A stretch of DNA of 64,000 bases from DASQPR01 sp963831705 (lineage in GTDB: Bacteria > Actinomycetota > Actinomycetes > Mycobacteriales > Micromonosporaceae): assembly GCA_963831705.1 (NCBI GenBank), contig CAWHRE010000010.1, forward strand, positions 1,302,001 to 1,366,000. The letters are read 5' to 3'. Each line of letters opens with the position of its first letter. The first letter of the stretch is position 1. This document shows, one piece after another, positions 45,102 through 53,434 of this stretch. Under the pieces are notes generated by a model. It made no database searches. It saw only the letters and a program-made list of their open reading frames with translations, and was not told the origin of the DNA. Made by a program: the position numbers and the translations under genes.

Positions 45102-46115
45102 TTACGGAGCAAACGAACTGTCCGACGAGAACACCAGACCGATCGTTGCCTCACCGCTCGTAAGCGCCTTCTTCGTGATCGGGCCACCGGCGTCCGTGCC
45201 CATCGTCTTGAACTGACCGAACTTGATTCCGTACGTCTGCTCCAAACCTTCCTGGCAGAACGGACGTTGCGGGCACTCGGCCGGACCGGCGAGCGACGTG
45301 GCCGCACCCGAGCACTTAGCCGCGAACGACGACAGCGTGGTCAGGCCGTACCTTGTCGCGGTTGCCTGCGTGACCGCGAACGCGTTCACATCGGTTGCCG
45401 CGGACGGCGTACCGAAGAGCAGGTTCACCTTGGCTCCGAGCTGCGTCAGAGCCGTCATCGTGGTGTTGATGTCACCGGAGGCCGGCAACGTCGCGTTCGC
45501 CCCGTTGATCGAGGTGGCGAGCGCGTTGGTGAGCGACGCCGCGTACTCCGGCATGACCTGGATCTGGCCCTGCTCGAGCGGCTTGAGGTACGCCTCGCGG
45601 TTACCGACGCTCTGCACCGTGACGTTGTAACCCGCCGCGGTCAGTGCGATCTTGTACAGCTCGGCCGTCTCCTGTGCCTCGCTGAAGCCGGCGGCACCGA
45701 CGACGATCTTGCCGCCGGGTCCCTTCGCGAGGCCAGCCGTCAGGTTGTTCGCGGTCGCGAACGACGCCGCTGCCGCGGCCGGCGTGTCGTGATTTACGTC
45801 CACGTCCTTGTTCAGGTTGAGGAGCTTGGTCTGGTCAATGGAGGCGTTGACCTTGTTGACCGCCGCGACGAGCGCCGGGTTGTCGACACTCTTGTTATAA
45901 GCCGCGACCAGGTTGTCCGACAGCTGCAGGTGCTTGTCGTCGGTGAGGACCACGAGCTTCGTGTCCGCCACCGGCGCACATCCGGCTGCCGCGCCGGCCG
46001 AAGCGGTGGCCGGTGCCTTCGTTCCGGACGAGCCGGAACTTCCACAGCCGGTCAGCGCGATCGCGCCGAGCGCCAATCCGACCGAGACGGCCGCGATTCG
46101 CTTGTACACATGCAT
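45102..46115 (-). CDS. OpuAC-family (betaine/choline-type) substrate-binding lipoprotein, apparently circularly permuted
   Basis: 337 residues. Signal peptide RIAAVSVGLALGAIALTGC with lipobox Cys24 tethers it outside the membrane. The core (about 135-337) begins KIVVGAAGFSEAQETAELYKIALTAAGYNVTV and has GGPAECPQRPFC-like AGPAECPQRPFCQEGLEQTYGIKF. It stops at GLVFSSDSSFAP, short of the usual end. The missing C-terminal strand-helix segment (VVLTDDKHLQLSDNLVAAYN ... LLNLNKDVDVN) is found at residues 52-127, before the core. Two permease genes and an ATPase follow nearby, so it delivers an osmoprotectant-like ligand. Confidence 0.9.
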   Translation of the reverse strand: MHVYKRIAAVSVGLALGAIALTGCGSSGSSGTKAPATASAGAAAGCAPVADTKLVVLTDDKHLQLSDNLVAAYNKSVDNPALVAAVNKVNASIDQTKLLNLNKDVDVNHDTPAAAAASFATANNLTAGLAKGPGGKIVVGAAGFSEAQETAELYKIALTAAGYNVTVQSVGNREAYLKPLEQGQIQVMPEYAASLTNALATSINGANATLPASGDINTTMTALTQLGAKVNLLFGTPSAATDVNAFAVTQATATRYGLTTLSSFAAKCSGAATSLAGPAECPQRPFCQEGLEQTYGIKFGQFKTMGTDAGGPITKKALTSGEATIGLVFSSDSSFAP

Positions 46116-46389
46116 TGGGGTATTGCCCGCCTTCCGTGTCCCGGCGCGACCACCATGGCCGGCCGCGTGTCCGACGGGCGGCGTGAGCGTGTTGGTGCCA
46201 TTGGCTTCACCGCCCGCATGGATTCAGACAACCGTGCCGTTCTCCGGTCGGCAACCCGAAACCGAATATCGTCACCGCTCCGTCACATGCACCGTAATGC
46301 CACATGACCACGTTTCCGTGCATCTAGCTGGCCAAACGCCGGTATTCCCGGGTCGTGCGTGATGGAAGCCACTTCGAACAACCGTACGG

Positions 46390-47112
46390 TTACGCGTGCT
46401 TCTTTCGTCGCCACGGAGTGCGCCACGGATAGAGCGTCCGGCGTTGGCGCAGCGGTACCGGCGTCGCCCAATGCGCGATCGCGCCGGTCAGTCCGTTCAC
46501 GACGAATGCCAGAATGACGACGAGCAGCCCACCAGCGAGGACCTGCCCGCCGCCGGCCGCGATACCGAGGCCGAGGCCGGCCGAGATGATCGTGCCAAGG
46601 CCACCGCCCGCGACCAGCGACGCCAGCGTCACCGTCGCCACCACCTGCACGGCCGCCGTACGCAGACCGGTCGTGATGTACGGCATCGCGTTCGGCACCT
46701 CGACGCGGCGCAGCAGTTGGCCGCCCGACATGCCCATACCGCGCGCGGCATCGATCGTCTCCGCGCTGACTTCGCGCATGCCGATGTACGTGTTCGCGAG
46801 GATCGGCGGAATCGCGAAGATGGCCAGCGCCGGGACCACCGAACGGGCACCGAACCCGACCCCCGCCACGACGAACACAACCAGCAGCCCGTACGTCGGG
46901 ATGGCGCGGGCCAGGTTGACCACCGTGACGATGCCGCCGCCCCGGCGCGAGTGCCCAAGCCACAGCCCGAGCGGGAGTGCGATCACCGTAGCCACCAGGA
47001 TCGACAGGAGCGACAGATACAGGTGCTGGCGGAGGCAATCCAGGATGCCGCCCGGGTTCGTCCAGTTCAGTGGGTCGTTCAACCACAGGTACGCGAGGTG
47101 GATGTACGTCAT
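46390..47112 (-). CDS. Betaine/choline-type ABC transporter permease (OpuBD-like)
   Basis: 240 residues from ATG 47110-47112. Five or six membrane helices with the permease-ATPase contact loop EVSAETIDAARGMGMSGGQLLRRVEVPNAMPYITTGLRTAAVQVVATVTLASLVAGGGLG. Its start overlaps the stop of the second permease gene by four bases. The long frame upstream of ATG is shadow. The C-terminus ends in a basic patch RRTLYPWRTPWRRKKHA. Confidence 0.92.
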   Translation of the reverse strand: MTYIHLAYLWLNDPLNWTNPGGILDCLRQHLYLSLLSILVATVIALPLGLWLGHSRRGGGIVTVVNLARAIPTYGLLVVFVVAGVGFGARSVVPALAIFAIPPILANTYIGMREVSAETIDAARGMGMSGGQLLRRVEVPNAMPYITTGLRTAAVQVVATVTLASLVAGGGLGTIISAGLGLGIAAGGGQVLAGGLLVVILAFVVNGLTGAIAHWATPVPLRQRRTLYPWRTPWRRKKHA

Positions 47113-47819
47113 CGGGTGGCCACCCGTCGGTTCCACGGCGTGATCACCTTCGTGATCCCGAGCAGGATCACATCCAGGACCAGCGCGAGTGCGACGCACA
47201 ACACCATCCCGGTAACCACCGGAGGCTTATAGAACCCGGTGGTGAGACCGCTGTTGATGATCTCGCCGAGGCCGCCCTGTCCGGCCGCCACACCGACCGT
47301 GATCAGCGCGACGGTGGAGACGGTGGCCAGCCGAACGCCCGTCATGATGGACGGCAAAGCGAGCGGCAACTCCACTTTGAACAGGCGGGCGAATCTCCCG
47401 TACCCCATCCCGGTGGCCGCGTCGATCGCATCGCCCGGCACACGTTGCAGCCCGGTCAATGCGTTGTAGATGATCAGCATCAACGCGTACAGCGTCACCG
47501 GGATCAGGATCGTGAGCTTGTTTCCGATGCCGGTGAACGGTGCCAGGAACGCCACCAGGGCCAGCGACGGGATGATGTAGAGCGTGTTCGCGGTCCAGAG
47601 AATCGGCACGGCCAGCGCCCGCCACCAGTACGCGAGGACGGCCAGCGGCAACGAAATCAAGACCGCCACGACGATGGTTTCGCCCGTCAACTCGGCGTGG
47701 TATTGAAGTGCTGCGAGGATTGCGTCGTAGTTCTGCTGGAGATAATGCCAGGAGAACCACGGGTTGGACGGAGCAGACGGATCCGCGAGGATGGTCGGCA
47801 ACGCACCGAGGAAGGACAT
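47109..47819 (-). CDS. Betaine/choline-type ABC transporter permease (OpuBB-like)
   Basis: 236 residues from ATG 47817-47819. Helices around AELTGETIVVAVLISLPLAVLAYW, LAVPILWTANTLYIIPSLALVAFLAPF and IPVTLYALMLIIYNALTGL; contact loop VPGDAIDAATGMGYGRFARLFKVELPLALPSIMTGVRLATVSTVALITVGVAAGQGGLG. First of two coupled permease genes. Only three bases separate its start from that of the divergent ATPase gene, so each promoter must lie in the other's coding sequence. Confidence 0.92.
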   Translation of the reverse strand: MSFLGALPTILADPSAPSNPWFSWHYLQQNYDAILAALQYHAELTGETIVVAVLISLPLAVLAYWWRALAVPILWTANTLYIIPSLALVAFLAPFTGIGNKLTILIPVTLYALMLIIYNALTGLQRVPGDAIDAATGMGYGRFARLFKVELPLALPSIMTGVRLATVSTVALITVGVAAGQGGLGEIINSGLTTGFYKPPVVTGMVLCVALALVLDVILLGITKVITPWNRRVATR

Positions 47820-47822
47820 ACG

Positions 47823-48806
47823 TTGGACCGTACCCCGCCGTCGGCAACCGCCGCGACGATCACCCTGGACGGAATCCGCAAAGAGTTCGACAACGGAACC
47901 GTTGCTGTCGAGGGCCTGTCCCTCGACATTCCGGCCGGTGAGCTGGTCGCCCTGATCGGCCCGTCGGGCTGCGGCAAGTCCACGATCCTTCGCATGATCA
48001 ACCGGCTGATCGAACCGAGCGCGGGTCGCATCCTGCTCAACGGCGACGACATCACGAAGGGCAACCCGGTCGAATTGCGGCGCCGGATCGGGTATGTGAT
48101 CCAGAACGTCGGCCTGATGCCGCACCAGAAGATCGAGACCGATGTCGGCACCGTGCCACGCCTGCTCGGCTGGCCGAAGGCGCGCATCAAGGAGCGTACG
48201 CACGAGATGCTGACGCTGGTCGGTCTCGACCCGACCACGTACGGCCAGCGATACCCGAACGAGCTGTCCGGCGGCCAGCGGCAACGCGTCGGCGTCGCCC
48301 GTGCGCTCGCCGCCGATCCGGTGCTGCTGCTCATGGACGAGCCGTTCTCGGCCGTCGACCCGATCGTCCGGGTCCGGCTGCAGGACGAGTTTCTCCGTCT
48401 ACAGCGGACGGTACGCAAGACGATCGTCATGGTCACGCACGATCTCGACGAAGCGGTTCGGATGGCCGATCGGATCGCGGTGTTCTCCCAGGGCGGCAAC
48501 CTCGAGCAGTACGCGACGCCGTCCGAGCTGCTTCGGGCGCCGGAAAACGCGTTCGTCACCGAGTTCATCGGCCACGACCGTGGCATCAAGCGGCTGTCGG
48601 TCACCGACATCGATCGATCCAAGCTCGCGCCAACGTCATCGGTGGCGTTCGATCCGGCCGGCCCGAGTGTGGAAGTGACCGCGACCGTGAAGGATGCCCT
48701 GGCCGCACTGCTGGACGGCGGTACAGGTTGGGTGGCAGTGACCGAAGACGGCGCCCCCATAGGCGTCTTGACGGCAACGTCGATCGCCGAGATCGCCGCG
48801 GTCTGA
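47823..48806 (+). CDS. Betaine/choline-type ABC transporter ATPase (OpuA/OpuBA-like)
   Basis: 327 residues from TTG 47823, chosen because GAGGAAGGA lies 7-8 bases upstream. Walker A GPSGCGKST, Q-loop YVIQNVGLMPHQ, signature LSGGQRQR, Walker B VLLLMDEPFSAVDP and the switch His in VTHDLDEA. A single CBS-like unit ends the protein (VEVTATVKDALAALLDGGTGWVAVTEDGAPIGVLTATSIAEIAAV), which in OpuA senses ionic strength or c-di-AMP; the latter would connect to disA upstream (inference). Confidence 0.95.
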   Translation: MDRTPPSATAATITLDGIRKEFDNGTVAVEGLSLDIPAGELVALIGPSGCGKSTILRMINRLIEPSAGRILLNGDDITKGNPVELRRRIGYVIQNVGLMPHQKIETDVGTVPRLLGWPKARIKERTHEMLTLVGLDPTTYGQRYPNELSGGQRQRVGVARALAADPVLLLMDEPFSAVDPIVRVRLQDEFLRLQRTVRKTIVMVTHDLDEAVRMADRIAVFSQGGNLEQYATPSELLRAPENAFVTEFIGHDRGIKRLSVTDIDRSKLAPTSSVAFDPAGPSVEVTATVKDALAALLDGGTGWVAVTEDGAPIGVLTATSIAEIAAV

Positions 48807-48813
48807 ATCTGCC

Positions 48814-48875
48814 GTCGATCATGGGGATGTCGTCGTCATCAGGGCGCTAATGACAACAGCAAGCCCATGATCGAC
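48814..48875. repeat. 62-bp palindrome after the ABC ATPase gene
   Basis: Outer arms GTCGATCATGGG (48814-48825) and CCCATGATCGAC (48864-48875) match exactly; inner GTCAT (48835-48839) and ATGAC (48850-48854) also pair. It starts eight bases past the stop and could be a terminator or a REP-like element with GATC near both ends. Confidence 0.7.
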
Positions 48876-48885
48876 GAGCTTGAGC

Positions 48886-49101
48886 CTATCCGTAGAGCTG
48901 GACGTCGGAGCCGGGGTGCGCCGAGGCGTACACGTCAAAGATCTTGTTCAGTTCGGCCTGGAAATACAGTGTGCCTACGCCACCCGGAAGCATCAGGAAC
49001 GCGCCTAACAAGCCGCTGCATGATCTTGGCAGCCGTGCCGCGTGCTGCGCGTCCGCGATCCGCCGTCCGCAGTTGTAGTAGGAGACCAGCGGCGCATTCA
49101 C
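48886..49101 (-). CDS. Small protein of unknown function downstream of the uridine-kinase-like gene
   Basis: 71 residues, no family recognised. The C-terminal GVGTLYFQAELNKIFDVYASAHPGSDVQLYG looks like genuine protein with good codon use; the middle (RLPRSCSGLLGAFLML) is hydrophobic. ATG 49101 is nine bases after the upstream stop with AGGTGA in between, so co-translation is likely. It could also be the tail of a larger decayed gene. Confidence 0.42.
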   Translation of the reverse strand: MNAPLVSYYNCGRRIADAQHAARLPRSCSGLLGAFLMLPGGVGTLYFQAELNKIFDVYASAHPGSDVQLYG

Positions 49102-49109
49102 CTATGTGA

Positions 49110-49742
49110 TTATATCAACCCGTTTGTCACCACGGCCGGGTGCCGTGGGTCCTCCAACCGCACCACGACGTCGGCAAACGTCGCCGGGGCGACCTCCTCG
49201 GCATACCGCGCGTACGCGGGAAGCGTCCACGCATGGTCGCTCGCGGTGCGCCGTGCAAGAGCAGACTGCGAACACTCCAGGTGTACGGCCAGCTCAAACG
49301 AGAGCCCGCCACCGAGCAGGAACGGTCCACTCACGATCACGATGGCGTCGTCCGGCACCGTGACGTATTCGGCGCGCGCCGATCGGTCTACGTCGGCCCG
49401 CCACAGCTTCGGCAGCACCCGTCCGGAACCATCCGGCGTCGCCGGATCGAGCACCTCGCGGGCGATCCCACGCTCGTCCCGCCAGCCGAGGTAGAACGAG
49501 TCGGGGTCGGTCCGGCCGAACTCGTACCGAAGCGAGGCCGGCAGCAGAAAGTCATCGGCGCTGACGTGCATCGCATACCGGCCGTGATCCCGGAGCCCCA
49601 GCGCGAGCGCCGCACCCCATTCACCGGGGACAAGCGCTTCGGCGCCATCGACCGCCACCCGTACGCGTCCACTGCGCTCAAGAAGCGACTCGACGACTTC
49701 GTCGATCAAACCCGTCATCGAAATCGGCCGGACCCGCACCAT
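49110..49742 (-). CDS. Uridine-kinase-like protein with degenerate P-loop
   Basis: 210 residues. The overall pattern fits small actinobacterial uridine-kinase-like proteins (VRVAVDGAEA ... YAMHVSADDFLLPASLRYEFGRTDPDSFYLGWRDERGIAREVLDP ... IVIVSGPFLLGGGLSFELAVHLECSQSALARRTASDHAWTLPAYARYAEEVAP). Where VGVDGxxGSGKT is expected, residues 29-46 read VAVDGAEALVPGEWGAAL, with no Gly-Lys-Thr. ATP binding in the usual way is unlikely, so it may be a pseudoenzyme. GCAGGA precedes ATG 49742. Confidence 0.72.
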   Translation of the reverse strand: MVRVRPISMTGLIDEVVESLLERSGRVRVAVDGAEALVPGEWGAALALGLRDHGRYAMHVSADDFLLPASLRYEFGRTDPDSFYLGWRDERGIAREVLDPATPDGSGRVLPKLWRADVDRSARAEYVTVPDDAIVIVSGPFLLGGGLSFELAVHLECSQSALARRTASDHAWTLPAYARYAEEVAPATFADVVVRLEDPRHPAVVTNGLI

Positions 49743-49795
49743 CCCATCCTGCCCCAGCTCACAACGTCACCGATGCCGCGGTATGGGAAATCCAA

Positions 49796-49872
49796 GATCC
49801 GCACAACTTCACGGATGTTGCAGTGTTGGAGATCCGGTAGGGGGACAACATCCGTGAAGTTGCGGTGATCTT
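49796..49872 (+). repeat. Dispersed ~80-bp palindromic repeat, copy C
   Basis: The best-preserved copy: CAACTTCACGGATGTTG (left arm) and CAACATCCGTGAAGTTGCG (right arm) flank a centre with TTGGAGATCCGGTAGG; GATC lies at both ends. Placed between the uridine-kinase-like gene start and the Fic gene end. Confidence 0.85.
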
Positions 49873-49876
49873 CTTG

Positions 49877-51046
49877 TTAGCGCAGGAGGAGGTCACGCAT
49901 ATGTGGGTACGGATCTTCGATCTGCCTGCGTGTTGCGCGTACCTCGTGCTGTACGGCGGCCAACGGTGGCCCGGCGACGTAAAGGCGCCCGCGCGTCTCG
50001 CCCCGTGCGGTCAGCAGTCCGAGCCCGGCCAGGACGCCGAGATCACGAGTCGCGGTCCGATGCTCGACGCCGGCCGACTTCATGTAGCTCGAACGTCGAA
50101 GTCGGTACCCCAACGTTGCTTCGTATAAGAGGTCGGCCGTCCTCGGTGGTAGACCGTGCTGGCTGACCAGCTGATCGATCCGCTCCCACGTCGCTGATGC
50201 TTCGTCGAACCGTCGGGCCACAGTCTGTGCCTGCATGTGATGTGCACGCAGGTTGAACGAGATCCACAAATTCGGGTCGGGCCGCGGCGACCAGATCGGG
50301 CCGCCGGTGATCGCGAGCGCGCGGTAATAGTCGTCGGTGTTCGCTCCGAGCCATTCCTCGATGCTGGAGAACGCGGGTTCGGCGATCGCCTGCCGTGCCA
50401 GAACGAGCGTCTGGAGGGTTCGCGCCATCCGGCCGTTTCCGTCTTTGAACGGGTGGATCATCACGAGATTCAGATGGGCGAGCGCGCCCTGGACGATCGG
50501 ATCCACACCGGCGCCACTCCGCAGGCTCTGCGCGAGTGACTCCATCAATCCCGGTACGGATTCCGCGACCGGCCCGTCGTACACGTTCCGGCCGGTCCTC
50601 TCGTCCCGAACGTAGATCGGACCGACCCGATACTTTCCGGGGAGTTTCGAGAGATCGTGGGACAGCATCATGAAATGCATGCTGCGGATCGTCGACGTGT
50701 CGAATATGAAGTGATCGTCGGCGGCCATCTGCAAGACGTACCCGAGCGCTTGGCGATAGCCGCGAATCTCGGCGAACGTCTGCTCGTCGGCGCTCATCGG
50801 CTCCTCGTCATCGAGCGCAGCGGCGGCGTCGTCCTCGTCGACGAGGTATCCCTCGATGCTGTTCGAGCCTCGGATTGCACGCGCCAACATGGTCCGGCGG
50901 AGGCCACCGGTCCAACGTCGCGGCGTCTGGTGTGCGGATGCCAACTGCCTGCGCATCGCGTGGATCGCGTCCAGGACCCCGCGATCTTCGGGAGTCAGGT
51001 CGGGGCACCCGTAGATCTCCGGAGAATGTCCCGATGGCTCTATCAT
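49877..51046 (-). CDS. Fic-family AMP-transferase-type protein with winged-helix tail
   Basis: 389 residues from ATG 51044-51046. The Fic active site HPFKDGNGR (His198-Arg206) is canonical, so nucleotide transfer to a protein target is expected. The inhibitory helix motif S-x-x-x-E-G occurs N-terminally (SNSIEG, 61-66), making it a class II, self-inhibited Fic. The C-terminal part (LVSQHGLPPRTADLLYEATLGYRLRRSSYMKSAGVEHRTATRDLGVLAGLGLLTARGETRGRLYVAG) is a winged helix, suggesting self-regulation through the 17-bp palindrome over its start. Confidence 0.92.
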   Translation of the reverse strand: MIEPSGHSPEIYGCPDLTPEDRGVLDAIHAMRRQLASAHQTPRRWTGGLRRTMLARAIRGSNSIEGYLVDEDDAAAALDDEEPMSADEQTFAEIRGYRQALGYVLQMAADDHFIFDTSTIRSMHFMMLSHDLSKLPGKYRVGPIYVRDERTGRNVYDGPVAESVPGLMESLAQSLRSGAGVDPIVQGALAHLNLVMIHPFKDGNGRMARTLQTLVLARQAIAEPAFSSIEEWLGANTDDYYRALAITGGPIWSPRPDPNLWISFNLRAHHMQAQTVARRFDEASATWERIDQLVSQHGLPPRTADLLYEATLGYRLRRSSYMKSAGVEHRTATRDLGVLAGLGLLTARGETRGRLYVAGPPLAAVQHEVRATRRQIEDPYPHMRDLLLR

Positions 51047-51083
51047 TAGGACATTCTGGCCCTCAGATGTCCTAATGATAGAG
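51038..51083. promoter_or_regulatory. 17-bp inverted repeat over the fic start codon
   Basis: CTCTATCATTAGGACAT (51038-51054) is mirrored perfectly at 51067-51083 with a 12-base spacer. The first arm contains the fic ATG (51044-51046); the second is upstream. Likely operator for autorepression. It also lies just upstream of where the acyl-CoA dehydrogenase gene ends (51100). Confidence 0.75.
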
Positions 51084-51099
51084 ACATTTGACCGGTCGG

Positions 51100-52167
51100 T
51101 CAGGCCGGGATGTTCGCGAGGTTTGCCAGGGCGGCACGATGTTGAGCTGCCGTCCCGTACGCGATCGAGTCCGCCTTTGCCCGCTTCAGGTACAGGTGAA
51201 TCGGATGTTCCCAGGTGAACCCGATGCCGCCGTGGAGTTGGAGGCACTCTTCGGCTGCGCGTACCGCGACTGGTGCATTGAAGGCCTGTGCGACCGCGGC
51301 CGCGACCGGAAGATCGGGATCGGCCGACGCGGCGCAGTCGGCCGCGTACCGGGCCACCGCCCGAGCTTCGGTCACGTCGACCCAGATGTCGGCGAGCCGG
51401 TGCTTCAACGCTTGGAACGAGCCGACCTGGCGACCGAACTGGTACCGGTTCTTGAGGTAGTCGACCGTCTCATCCAGGCACCAGGACGCGATCCCGAGCT
51501 GCTCGGATGCCAGCAACGCGGCACCCGCGAGCAACGCCGCCCGGACGGCAGCGGCACCATCGCCCTCGATGAGTCGCCCGGGTGCCCCGTCGAGCGTGAT
51601 GTCGGCGAGTTCACGGGTCATGTCGAGCGAGACCACCGGCGTCACGGCAGCATTCGCCGCGTCGACCGCGAACAGGCCGGCCTCGGTCGGTACGAGCAGG
51701 ACATCGGCCGGAAGTGCATCAGCCACGCTGGTGACCGTGCCGGACAGCCGGTCGCCATCGGCCTTCACCGTGAAATGCACGTCGGTGGCCGGAAACGGTA
51801 CAGCCAGCGCGGCGATCGTGGCGCCCGAAGCGAGTTCCGGCAAGAGCTGACCGTCATTTAGAAAAAGGAGCGCGGTGGTCGCGACGATCGCGCTGCCGAG
51901 GTACGGCACCGGCGCAACCGCTCGACCCAGCTCCTCAAGCACCACGGCAGCTTCCCGGTACGACGCACCGGCGCCACCGAGCTCCTCCGGGATGATCAGC
52001 CCGGCCAGGCCGAGTTCGGTGGCGAGTGTCCGCCAGAGCGCCAGGTCATAGGTCTCGTCGGTCTCGATGCGCACACGCACCGAGGCGGCCGAACTGCGCG
52101 ACGCGAGCAGCGATCGCACGCTCGCCCGCAGCTCTTCTTCGACGTCGGAGTAGAGGAGATCGGTCAC
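51100..52167 (-). CDS. Acyl-CoA dehydrogenase-family protein, small subunit of a probable pair
   Basis: 355 residues from GTG 52165-52167. N-terminal GLAGLIIPEELGGAGASYREAAVVLEELGRAVAP; the middle domain is reduced and divergent; C-terminal NRYQFGRQVGSFQALKHRLADIWVDVTEARAVARYAADCA and LQLHGGIGFTWEHPIHLYLKRAKAD retain the FAD-contact motifs. The GTG overlaps the stop of the next acyl-CoA dehydrogenase gene by three or four bases. Coupled unlike pairs form alpha2beta2 enzymes for sterol side-chain or bulky acyl-CoAs in actinobacteria. Confidence 0.88.
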   Translation of the reverse strand: MTDLLYSDVEEELRASVRSLLASRSSAASVRVRIETDETYDLALWRTLATELGLAGLIIPEELGGAGASYREAAVVLEELGRAVAPVPYLGSAIVATTALLFLNDGQLLPELASGATIAALAVPFPATDVHFTVKADGDRLSGTVTSVADALPADVLLVPTEAGLFAVDAANAAVTPVVSLDMTRELADITLDGAPGRLIEGDGAAAVRAALLAGAALLASEQLGIASWCLDETVDYLKNRYQFGRQVGSFQALKHRLADIWVDVTEARAVARYAADCAASADPDLPVAAAVAQAFNAPVAVRAAEECLQLHGGIGFTWEHPIHLYLKRAKADSIAYGTAAQHRAALANLANIPA

Positions 52168-53357
52168 CGGGGTAGGTCCTTCCAGGCCACGTCCTTGTCG
52201 ATGCGCGGTTCGGACGGCAGTCCGAGCACCCGCTCCGCGATGATGTTGCGCAGGATCTCGGAGGATCCGCCTTCGATCGAGTTGCCCTTCGCCCGCAGGT
52301 AGCGGTGGATCGCCGACCGAGCGAAGAAGTCCACGGTGGTTGAGCGGCGCATCGTCCACTCGTCGTGCCGCAGGCCGTCCTCACCGAGGAGTTCCACTTC
52401 GAGGCCGGAGATCTGCTGCATGAGCCGGGCGAACACGAGTTTCGACGCCGAACCCTCCGGGCCGGGCTGGCCGGCCGCAAGCGCTTGCACCAACCGGATG
52501 CCGGTCAGCCGCGACGCCTCGGCCTGCACCCACAGTTGCAGAACCTGGTCGTGCGCGGCCGGTGTACGGATCTCGGGACGCTCCCGCCAGGTCTCGGCCA
52601 GTACGCCGATCATGCCGAACTCGCGCGGGTACGCGCCGCCGCCGATCGACACCCGCTCGTTCATCAGCGTCGTCTGAGCCACCTTCCAGCCCTCTCCGAC
52701 ATCACCGAGCCGATCGGCGTCCGGAATCACGACGTCGGTCAGGAACACCTCGTTGAACTCGGCCTCGCCGGTGATCTGTCGCAGCGGCCGGACCTCGACG
52801 CCGGGCGCGTGCATGTCCAACGCGAAGTACGTCATGCCTTGGTGCTTCGGCACGTCCGGGTCGGTACGGGTGATCAGAATCGCGCGATCGGCCTCGTGCG
52901 CCATCGACGTCCAGACCTTCTGCCCGTTCACGATCCAGCGGTCGCCATCAGCGTCACTGACGCGAACCGCCCGCGTACCGAGGCCGGCCAGGTCGGATCC
53001 GGCACCCGGCTCGCTGAACAGCTGGCACCAGACCTCCTCGCCGGTCCACAGCGCGCGGAGATAGCGTTTGCGCTGATCATCGGTGCCGTGCTTGAGGATG
53101 GTCGGCGCGGCCATGCCAAGGCCGATGCCGATCCGGCGCGGTGTGTTGTCCGGTGCTCCGGCGTCCGCGAACGCGTTGGTGACAATCTCTTGCAGCGCAC
53201 GAGACGCGCCGAGACCGCCGAGGCCGACCGGGAAATGTACCCAGGCGAGACCGGCGTCGAATCGCGCGCGCAAGAAGTCGAGCCGATCCATCGTGGTGTG
53301 ATCATGCTCGGCAAGGAACGTCGCGACCAGGTCGCGAACGGTGGTTGGGTCGGCCAT
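52164..53357 (-). CDS. Acyl-CoA dehydrogenase, large subunit of a probable pair
   Basis: 397 residues from ATG 53355-53357 with CGGAGG upstream. LWTGEEVWCQLFSEPGAGSDLAGLGTRAVR and DRWIVNGQKVWTSMAHEADRAILITRTDPDVPKHQGMTYFALDM are the FAD-binding beta-domain signatures. The C-terminus has IHRYLRAKGNSIEGGSSEILRNIIAERVLGLP. The longer frame start is not supported. Transcribed ahead of and coupled to the divergent partner gene; likely substrate a branched or cyclic acyl-CoA. Confidence 0.93.
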   Translation of the reverse strand: MADPTTVRDLVATFLAEHDHTTMDRLDFLRARFDAGLAWVHFPVGLGGLGASRALQEIVTNAFADAGAPDNTPRRIGIGLGMAAPTILKHGTDDQRKRYLRALWTGEEVWCQLFSEPGAGSDLAGLGTRAVRVSDADGDRWIVNGQKVWTSMAHEADRAILITRTDPDVPKHQGMTYFALDMHAPGVEVRPLRQITGEAEFNEVFLTDVVIPDADRLGDVGEGWKVAQTTLMNERVSIGGGAYPREFGMIGVLAETWRERPEIRTPAAHDQVLQLWVQAEASRLTGIRLVQALAAGQPGPEGSASKLVFARLMQQISGLEVELLGEDGLRHDEWTMRRSTTVDFFARSAIHRYLRAKGNSIEGGSSEILRNIIAERVLGLPSEPRIDKDVAWKDLPR

Positions 53358-53434
53358 GACGCCTCCGAGAGGAGAGTATTTGCACTCGCGATGCAACCTA
53401 CCAATCGGTACGGACCTGCGGCTAGGGTGTGCCG

